The notes under the pieces were generated by a model. It saw only the letters and a list, made by a program, of their open reading frames with translations, had not been told where the DNA came from and ran no database searches. This document shows positions 13,245 to 17,991 of a stretch of DNA of 17,991 bases, in pieces. How positions within the stretch are numbered: position 1 is the first letter of the stretch; the number at the start of each line of letters is the position of its first letter. Source of the stretch: UBA4124 sp052034745. Its GTDB lineage: Bacteria > Patescibacteriota > Minisyncoccia > Phycocordibacterales > UBA9973. The position numbers and the translations under genes were made by a program. The DNA lies in assembly GCA_052034745.1 (NCBI GenBank), contig JBPOIF010000023.1, forward strand, positions 1 through 17,991. Direction: 5' to 3'.

Positions 13245-13250
13245 TGCATC

Positions 13251-13259
13251 AGTATAGCA
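13251..13259 (-). promoter_or_regulatory. Extended -10 promoter of gap
   Basis: On the minus strand the order is TGC, TATACT (13251-13256), GATGCA, ATG. It follows the T-rich tail of the gatB terminator, which occupies the usual -35 place. Confidence 0.6.
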
Positions 13260-13263
13260 AAAT

Positions 13264-13290
13264 AAAAAAGCCCCGTAGAGGGACGGGGCT
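13264..13290 (-). terminator. Terminator of gatB
   Basis: AGCCCCGT pairs with ACGGGGCT and is followed by TTTTTT on the minus strand. A weaker hairpin (GAAGGGT/ACCCTTC, 13297-13303 with 13326-13332) lies between it and the gatB stop codon. Confidence 0.88.
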
Positions 13291-13340
13291 CGCAAAGAAG
13301 GGTCGATGTCATTGCCATGGAAAATACCCTTCCAGTACTG

Positions 13341-14750
13341 TTATACCATCTCTTTCAAGAGTTTCAATGCAATCCCTGGGTTTGCAGAACCCTTACTTTT
13401 TTTCATCACCTGCCCTACGAGCCCTTGGAGTGCTGCCTCTTTTCCTGCCTTATAATCGGAAACAATCTTTTCATTTTCTGCGATTACTTCTGAAACAAGA
13501 GCCTTGAGAGACTCTTCGTTGTTCTCTTGGAGGAGACCGTGTTCCTTTGCAAGCGCCCGAGGAGAAGTGTCCTCTTTCATGAGAAGCGCGAGGATATCCT
13601 TTGCCCCACGTGAAGTCACACCCCCTTCAACAACCATCTCAATAAGCTCAGCAAAAAGTGCTGGTTTTGGAAATACAAGAGATGGCTCCTTTTTCATGAG
13701 ACCCAGCAGATCTGAAACAATATAGTTTGCCACTGTCTGTGCAGACGAAGGACTCGAAAGATGAGCGAGCACTGATTCAAAATAGCCCGCAAGAAGTGGG
13801 TCCTGAACAAAAACTTCTGCATCAGCGCTCTTTATACCGAGTTCGTCGACAAAACGCGCACGCTTTGCCCACGGAAGCTCTGGAAGCTCAGCACGCATCG
13901 TCTCGATATCAAACGCACTATGGAGCTTCATCTTTGGAAGGTCAGGGTCTGGGAAGTATCGATAATCTTGGGCGTTTTCTTTTGAACGCTGAGAAAATGT
14001 TGTCTGCGTATTTTCATCCCATCCACGAGTCTCTTGGACGATTTCGTCTTGTCTGCCTGCTTCATAGAGCGCCTGCATGCGGGCAAACTCGTACTCGATC
14101 GCGCGTTCAACACTTCGAAATGAATTTAGATTTTTGACTTCTACTTTTGTTCCAAATTTGTTTGGGTCATCAGAGATTGAAATGTTTGGCTCCACACGCA
14201 TCTCCCCTTTTTCGAGGTTTGCTTCCGAGACACCAAGAGTGCGCAGGAGAAGTTGAAGTTCACGCGCAAAATCACTCGCCTCTTTTGCACTATGAATGAC
14301 TGGTTCTGTCACAAGCTCCATCAGCGGAACACCTGCGCGATTGAAATCGACAAGAGAGAAATTCCCCCGGTCATGTTTTGAAAGTCCTGTGTCTTCTTCA
14401 AGGTGAATACGCGTAATCGCAAACCCCTTCAGAGATCCACCAGAGACAATCGGGTACTTATATTGAGAGATTTGATACCCTTTTGGGATATCGGGATAAA
14501 AATAATTTTTTCGGTCAAACTCAGTAAAATCAGCAATCGTTGATCCAAGGGCGAGACCTACCTTGATAACTGAAGCAATTGCTTTTTTGTTTGCAACAGG
14601 GAGTGTCCCTGGATGCGCCATACACACAGGACAAATGTTGACGTTGGGACGCATCTCATCAGGGTCATTTTTGCAACTACAAAACATCTTACTCTCTGTC
14701 TTGAGCTCAGCATGTATTTCGAGACCAATAGTTGGATAGTATGTTGCCAT
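13341..14750 (-). CDS. gatB: Asp-tRNA(Asn)/Glu-tRNA(Gln) amidotransferase subunit B
   Basis: The tRNA-binding kinase subunit of the GatCAB complex (469 aa), which turns misacylated Glu-tRNA(Gln) or Asp-tRNA(Asn) into the correct amide form. Marks are PTIGLEIHAELKTESKMFC (6-24), zinc-type cysteines in CSCKN and NICPVCMAHPGTLPVANKKA, DFNRAGVPLMELVTEPV, the YRYFPDPDLP motif, and a C-terminal YqeY-like helical tail ending KGSANPGIALKLLKEMV. The length is normal. I chose ATG 14750 (MATYYPTIGLE) by family start; it lies 9 nt after a TATACT box. gatA and gatC are not in the window, so the subunits are encoded apart. A divergent orphan gene starts 115 nt away. Confidence 0.95.
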   Translation of the reverse strand: MATYYPTIGLEIHAELKTESKMFCSCKNDPDEMRPNVNICPVCMAHPGTLPVANKKAIASVIKVGLALGSTIADFTEFDRKNYFYPDIPKGYQISQYKYPIVSGGSLKGFAITRIHLEEDTGLSKHDRGNFSLVDFNRAGVPLMELVTEPVIHSAKEASDFARELQLLLRTLGVSEANLEKGEMRVEPNISISDDPNKFGTKVEVKNLNSFRSVERAIEYEFARMQALYEAGRQDEIVQETRGWDENTQTTFSQRSKENAQDYRYFPDPDLPKMKLHSAFDIETMRAELPELPWAKRARFVDELGIKSADAEVFVQDPLLAGYFESVLAHLSSPSSAQTVANYIVSDLLGLMKKEPSLVFPKPALFAELIEMVVEGGVTSRGAKDILALLMKEDTSPRALAKEHGLLQENNEESLKALVSEVIAENEKIVSDYKAGKEAALQGLVGQVMKKSKGSANPGIALKLLKEMV

Positions 14751-14759
14751 TACCAAATG

Positions 14760-14767
14760 AGTATACA
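14760..14767 (-). promoter_or_regulatory. -10 box of gatB
   Basis: On the minus strand TGTATACT has its -10 box at 14760-14765, followed by 9 nt and the gatB ATG. The -35 position has no good match. Confidence 0.5.
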
Positions 14768-14793
14768 GGAATGAGCTTTTGAGACAAAGGTCG

Positions 14794-14822
14794 TTGACTA
14801 TAGATGATAAAAAGTGTATAAT
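14794..14822 (+). promoter_or_regulatory. Promoter of the 99-aa orphan gene
   Basis: TTGACT (14794-14799) and TATAAT (14817-14822) are 17 nt apart. The -10 box is 43 nt before the ATG. It is among the best consensus matches in the window and is divergent from gatB. Confidence 0.85.
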
Positions 14823-14865
14823 ACTATACGAAAACCCATTTTGAACAACCCAAAACCAGACAACC

Positions 14866-15165
14866 ATGTTCTCTAGCAAAACTCTTAAAGAAAACCCTCA
14901 AATTGCAGCTGAACTGAACAAACTTAATCGCGAAGAAAGAATCAGCAACATTCATCAAGCGCTTATCGGCAAACGTATCCAACTATCTGAAGGCGCCTTT
15001 GAAAAAACAATCGGAGTTTTCCCTGTATCCCCTTCTGTATCTTTTGAAGATTTTTTAGATTCAAAAGAAGAACAGAAAGCGGAATTAATTATTTCAGGGA
15101 AAAAACATTTCCCTTTTCATAACAATGAAGAAAACAGCTACAAACTAAGAGAAGAGGGCTATTAA
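14866..15165 (+). CDS. Hypothetical protein (99 aa)
   Basis: I do not recognise this protein. It is soluble-looking, with a helical, charged N-terminal half (LKENPQIAAELNKLNREERI, 7-26), a middle with VFPVSPSVSFEDFLDSKEEQ, and a polar Asn/Glu/Lys end. It has no cysteine, signal peptide or membrane helix. Near-consensus promoter, own terminator and divergence from gatB support a real single-gene unit. The leader is CA-rich, predicted unstructured, and has no Shine-Dalgarno sequence. The next gene downstream has the same arrangement, including an identical 43-nt distance from -10 box to ATG. Confidence 0.75.
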   Translation: MFSSKTLKENPQIAAELNKLNREERISNIHQALIGKRIQLSEGAFEKTIGVFPVSPSVSFEDFLDSKEEQKAELIISGKKHFPFHNNEENSYKLREEGY

Positions 15166-15177
15166 AACAAGCTAAGA

Positions 15178-15206
15178 ATCCCCCACGAACCATGTTCGTG
15201 GGGGAT
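15178..15206 (+). terminator. Terminator of the 99-aa gene
   Basis: ATCCCCCACGAAC pairs with GTTCGTGGGGGAT, a 13-bp stem with a CAT loop, followed by ATTTAATTT. The stem is strong and the U-tract is imperfect. Confidence 0.8.
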
Positions 15207-15213
15207 ATTTAAT

Positions 15214-15242
15214 TTGACTTTTTGCTTAAAAAAGAGTATAAT
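15214..15242 (+). promoter_or_regulatory. Promoter of the 80-aa orphan gene
   Basis: TTGACT (15214-15219) and TATAAT (15237-15242) are 17 nt apart, starting 8 nt after the preceding terminator stem. The -10 box lies 43 nt before the ATG. Confidence 0.85.
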
Positions 15243-15285
15243 TGTACTTGAATTCGATCTCTCTAACCCAACAAAAATCGGTATC

Positions 15286-15528
15286 ATGGCAAAAAAGAAA
15301 AAGAAAGTCATTGTAAATGCATTTACTGACTTTACGACAAAAGACACCAAGGACACTCATCGTCAACATGTTTTTAAAAATGCTGAAGGAAGTCCCCTTT
15401 CGTCGCACGACGCCACACGTACCCACCAATCCTGCATGCCTGTCATCACCACTGTCCAATGCTCAGACAAACCACGAGCAATCGACAATGATGACATGTC
15501 AAATTTTACGCAAGATTGTTACCGATGA
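15286..15528 (+). CDS. Hypothetical protein (80 aa)
   Basis: I do not recognise this protein. It starts with a strongly basic MAKKKKKVIVNAF, continues with a Thr/Asp/Lys-rich part (TDFTTKDTKDTHRQHVF) and a polar, Ser/Thr-rich C-terminal half with three cysteines. It is probably largely disordered. It has a near-consensus promoter and is followed by a terminator. It is the only gene in the window that ends in TGA. ATG 15286 is preferred over an ATG at 15214 that falls inside the -35 box. Because the coding signal is weak, the transcript could instead be a small RNA with a chance ORF. Confidence 0.55.
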   Translation: MAKKKKKVIVNAFTDFTTKDTKDTHRQHVFKNAEGSPLSSHDATRTHQSCMPVITTVQCSDKPRAIDNDDMSNFTQDCYR

Positions 15529-15539
15529 AAACCGAAACC

Positions 15540-15579
15540 AGAAGCTTTTCCAAAACCAACAGGAAGGCTTCTTTTTTTT
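15540..15579 (+). terminator. Terminator of the 80-aa gene
   Basis: AGAAGC pairs with GCTTCT, extended by TTCC/GGAA, around CAAAACCAACA-like loop sequence, followed by a run of eight T. The T-run overlaps the obg stop codon on the other strand. Confidence 0.75.
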
Positions 15580-16546
15580 ATTTCTTGAGCAAGCGAACGA
15601 GTTCGTCTTTAAATGCTTTTACATTTTCGTCATCAAAGAGTGTGACTGCAAAGACAGGGTTTCCAATCTTTTCAAACTTTTTCTTTGTTGCATCCACTAC
15701 TTCAGCAGGCACGGTATCTGTCTTTGTCAAAAGGATGATCTCATCTTTTTCATCGAGCCCTTTCCCGTACTTTGTGATTTCTCCTCTGATAGTCTCGTAC
15801 GCTTTGATCATATTTTGTTGTTCAAATGATACCAAGTGCACGATTACCTTGGTCTTTGCGATATGACGGAGGAACTGATGACCGAGTCCCTTGCCTTCAC
15901 TTGCTCCTTCGATAAGTCCTGGAATATCTGCAATGATAAATCCAAAGAGGTCGCCGAGGTTTGGGTCGATGGTGGTAAAGGGGTACTCGCCTATCTTTGC
16001 AGTCGCATTGGTGAGCGCATTGAGGAGGCTCGACTTTCCAGCGTTTGGAAAACCAACAAGCCCTACATCAGCGATGAGTGATACTTCGATGCGAAGGTCT
16101 GCTTCTTCACCGGGTCTCCCTGGTGTTGATTCTTGCGGAGTTTGATTCGTAGAACTTTTGAAATGTTCATTACCAAATCCTCCCGCTCCTCCTTTGAGGA
16201 TCGTGATCTCTTGATGCTCTTTGGTCAGTTCCCATGACTCGCTCGTCTGTACGTTGGTGATCGTCGAACCGATTGGAAAATCAATGACGATGTCTTCCCC
16301 TGCTTTTCCTTTGAGACTCTTGCCTTCGCCTTCAGCACCATCTTCAGCAAAAAATTCTTTTTTTGCACGATACTGGTCGAGGACCCGGAGGCTGCGAATC
16401 GCGCGGATGATTACATCCCCGCCACGACCACCATCACCACCATTAGGACCACCCTTGGCAATAAATTTTTCACGACGCCAACGAACGACACCGTCGCCCC
16501 CTTTTCCTGCGCTTGCATGGATTGTGATTTCATCAAGAAATGCCAT
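15578..16546 (-). CDS. obg: Obg-family GTPase
   Basis: A ribosome-associated GTPase of 50S assembly, 322 aa. The N-terminal Obg domain has its Gly-rich fold (SAGKGGDGVVRWRREKF 12-28; GGPNGGDGGRGGDVI 32-46). The GTPase domain shows G1 GFPNAGKSS (165-173), G2 TT (191-192), G3 DIPGLIEGASEGKGLGHQFL (207-226), and G4 as TKTD (274-277) instead of the usual NKxD. There is no C-terminal OCT domain or acidic tail, unlike longer Obg proteins. The first codon (MAFLDEITIHASAG) fits the family. A TGTTATAAC box lies 13 nt upstream of the ATG, and the DHH gene ends 35 nt upstream. Confidence 0.95.
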   Translation of the reverse strand: MAFLDEITIHASAGKGGDGVVRWRREKFIAKGGPNGGDGGRGGDVIIRAIRSLRVLDQYRAKKEFFAEDGAEGEGKSLKGKAGEDIVIDFPIGSTITNVQTSESWELTKEHQEITILKGGAGGFGNEHFKSSTNQTPQESTPGRPGEEADLRIEVSLIADVGLVGFPNAGKSSLLNALTNATAKIGEYPFTTIDPNLGDLFGFIIADIPGLIEGASEGKGLGHQFLRHIAKTKVIVHLVSFEQQNMIKAYETIRGEITKYGKGLDEKDEIILLTKTDTVPAEVVDATKKKFEKIGNPVFAVTLFDDENVKAFKDELVRLLKK

Positions 16547-16559
16547 AAGTAATACAGAG

Positions 16560-16568
16560 GTTATAACA
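16560..16568 (-). promoter_or_regulatory. Candidate obg promoter
   Basis: On the minus strand TGTTATAAC has its -10 box at 16560-16565, 13 nt before the obg ATG. It is an extended -10 without a clear -35 box. Read-through from the DHH gene is also possible. Confidence 0.4.
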
Positions 16569-16581
16569 CAAGAAAGGCTGA

Positions 16582-17619
16582 TTACCCAATCATTGGTTTA
16601 TTGTTTTCCATCCATAAAAGCATCTGCCCAAGCCATACAGATGGTTCTGGTTCTTTCACGTACCCACCAGAGGCACGGTCGTGTCCACTTCCAATACCGA
16701 GCTTCTCATGAAAGTCTCGCACGTTAACACTCCCCGGAAGAGATCTCCCTGACTGTCGACAGCCGTCACCGTCTCGCGGAGTCACCACAATCCCCCATCC
16801 ATAACCTTCAACACGAGTAAGATATTGCCCCATATAGATATGACTTGCTGCACTCATATCCTCATCTGTATACGAACCTTCTTCTTTTGTTTTTCGATCA
16901 ATAAATGAGTATTGCATTGGTGGCCACCCAGACACAGTTACATACCTAGTATTTGCTACGAGGGCTTGAATAAGTGGAATGATACGAAGCGGGATACCGC
17001 CATATCTTGAACGGAATTGATCGATCGACATCCCAACGGTTTCAATAAGTTTTTTTGCAAGTATGAGCACATCAGAATGTGCAGGAGATATGTGAGCAAA
17101 ATTCCCTGTATCACCGAGAATACCGAGAAGTGCATACTCTGCAAGATCGCGCGAAAGAATCTCGTCTCCACAAAGTGCACGCACGAGGAGTTCTGTATTT
17201 GAAGAATACTCTTTTCGGTGAAGCAAAAGTGTGTACTCATCTGCCTCAGAAGCGTGATGATCAAAGCCAATTCGTACCGGAACAGATGCGAGCATCTCTG
17301 GCAGGTGTGAGAAGCGTTTGAAGCTACTAGCATCAACTGTCACCAAAACATCAACTCCTTGCAAATGTTCCCCAACATCACTGACCCATTCAATCTGCTC
17401 GAACCGTGGAAAGACTCGATATCGATCAGGAACTGCTCCTGTATAGATGATACGGATATTCTTTTCTGGAAAACGTTCTTTAAGAAAAGTGTATACAAAA
17501 AGGACTGACCCTATAGAGTCATCATCTGGAGAAAAATGTGAAGTAATAACAATCGACTGCCCTCGATCGATGTGAGCAAAAAAATCTTTTTGAAAAGATG
17601 AAAAATCTTCCCTATTCAT
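16582..17619 (-). CDS. DHH/DHHA1 phosphoesterase (NrnA-like)
   Basis: A 345-aa DHH-superfamily protein. Such proteins remove nucleotides from very short RNA or cleave cyclic dinucleotides or pAp. Metal-site motifs are HFSPDDDSIGS (28-38), VTVDAS (93-98), FDHHAS (119-124) and GILGDTGNF (166-174). The DHHA1 part near the C-terminus has SGRSLPGSVNVRDF and GSGHDRASGG where the family usually has GGGHxxAAG. I chose ATG 17619 (MNREDF): it overlaps the last 8 nt of the upstream membrane-protein gene, a sign of coupling, while an ATG 24 nt earlier lies deeper in that gene. Between NrnA-type nanoRNase and other DHH activities, sequence alone does not decide. Confidence 0.88.
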   Translation of the reverse strand: MNREDFSSFQKDFFAHIDRGQSIVITSHFSPDDDSIGSVLFVYTFLKERFPEKNIRIIYTGAVPDRYRVFPRFEQIEWVSDVGEHLQGVDVLVTVDASSFKRFSHLPEMLASVPVRIGFDHHASEADEYTLLLHRKEYSSNTELLVRALCGDEILSRDLAEYALLGILGDTGNFAHISPAHSDVLILAKKLIETVGMSIDQFRSRYGGIPLRIIPLIQALVANTRYVTVSGWPPMQYSFIDRKTKEEGSYTDEDMSAASHIYMGQYLTRVEGYGWGIVVTPRDGDGCRQSGRSLPGSVNVRDFHEKLGIGSGHDRASGGYVKEPEPSVWLGQMLLWMENNKPMIG

Positions 17620-17953
17620 CGTGTTTTGCGATTCGTCCAACAATCCAGCTCACCACTGCGATAACGAGCGCGCCGATAAACGCCGCGCGAAACGAATCAA
17701 CGGTAAACCCAGTCACGATACGAGCCACCATCCAGAAAAATACCGCGTTGATAACAAGCGAAAAGAGCCCGAGTGTGATGAGATTGATAGGGAGCGTAAG
17801 GAGAGAGACGATCGGCTTGACGATGAGATTGATAAAGACGAGACACGCACCGACGATCACCGCCGTGATGATGCTATTGACGGCAATCCCTGTCACAAAA
17901 TATGGCAATGCAAACACAGCGAGCGTAACAACAAACCAACGAAGTAAAATCAT
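17612..17953 (-). CDS. Four-helix membrane protein, phage holin family 4 (PF04020) type
   Basis: A 113-aa membrane protein with four hydrophobic segments at about 3-22, 28-48, 54-78 and 87-106. The family pattern is visible in VNLIVKP-like INLIVKPIVSLLTLPINLIT (41-60), GLFSLVINAVFFWMV and FRAAFIGALVIAVVSWIVG. Despite the family name, these proteins are widespread chromosomal genes with no proven lysis role, and there is no phage context here. The start at 17953 follows CTATCTC-TAACGGG; TATCTC lies 7 nt before the ATG and might be a weak -10 box. It overlaps the DHH gene by 8 nt, so the two are probably co-expressed. Confidence 0.85.
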   Translation of the reverse strand: MILLRWFVVTLAVFALPYFVTGIAVNSIITAVIVGACLVFINLIVKPIVSLLTLPINLITLGLFSLVINAVFFWMVARIVTGFTVDSFRAAFIGALVIAVVSWIVGRIAKHDE

Positions 17954-17991
17954 CCCGTTAGAGATAGGAAGCGCTTAAGCCGATTCCTAAT

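Noticed and set aside
17612..17953. Phage lysis gene or prophage edge
   Set aside because: The holin family 4 label is historical. Neighbours are housekeeping genes and no other phage gene is present.
1..17991. CRISPR array, insertion sequence or transposase
   Set aside because: I saw no regularly spaced direct repeats and no transposase-like protein on either strand.

Overview
The window looks like a chromosomal fragment of a Candidate Phyla Radiation (Patescibacteria, Parcubacteria-like) bacterium. This is an inference from the mix of genes: shortened housekeeping proteins (RF1 of 310 aa, Obg without a C-terminal extension), an L31 without zinc ligands, a secreted coiled-coil lytic transglycosylase, separate transketolase halves, a lone gatB, and a sugar-phosphate gene set built around the non-oxidative pentose phosphate pathway. 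I recognise no single marker that fixes the lineage. The standard code fits: of 22 genes, 15 end in TAA, 6 in TAG and 1 in TGA.

Layout. 1-250 (minus) holds a complete tRNA-Ile(GAU) gene sitting inside an insertion that splits a second, identical tRNA-Ile in its anticodon loop; the flanks of the inner gene are complementary arms. A promoter at 318-345 reads into it, and a long-stem structured element lies at 352-440. Then, all on the minus strand, come prfA, rpmE (type B), a secreted lytic transglycosylase, rplY, an FAD-linked oxidase and a class II aldolase (451-6431). A small orphan gene (minus) and a PfkB sugar kinase (plus) diverge at about 6.75 kb. The minus-strand operon yceI-rpiB-rpe-tktN-DUF1653-tktC (11661 down to 7863) converges on pfkB at a shared terminator. 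After that come an orphan gene, gap and gatB (minus), two orphan plus-strand genes with near-consensus promoters, and finally obg, a DHH phosphoesterase and a four-helix membrane protein (minus).

How the genes work together. Aldolase, GAPDH, transketolase, Rpe, RpiB and a PfkB kinase cover much of the triose/pentose phosphate interconversion. No transaldolase and no canonical phosphofructokinase are in view. The rest is translation (RF1, L31, L25, GatB, Obg, tRNA-Ile) and envelope functions.

The two most striking signals are not protein genes. One is the nested tRNA-Ile locus. The other is the promoter architecture. Several conserved genes start 6-9 nt after a TATACT/TATAAT -10 box, implying leaderless mRNAs, and three of them have that -10 box fused to the U-tract of the preceding gene's terminator. 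In contrast, all four orphan small genes have a TTGACT -35 box exactly 17 nt from their -10 box and a transcribed leader.
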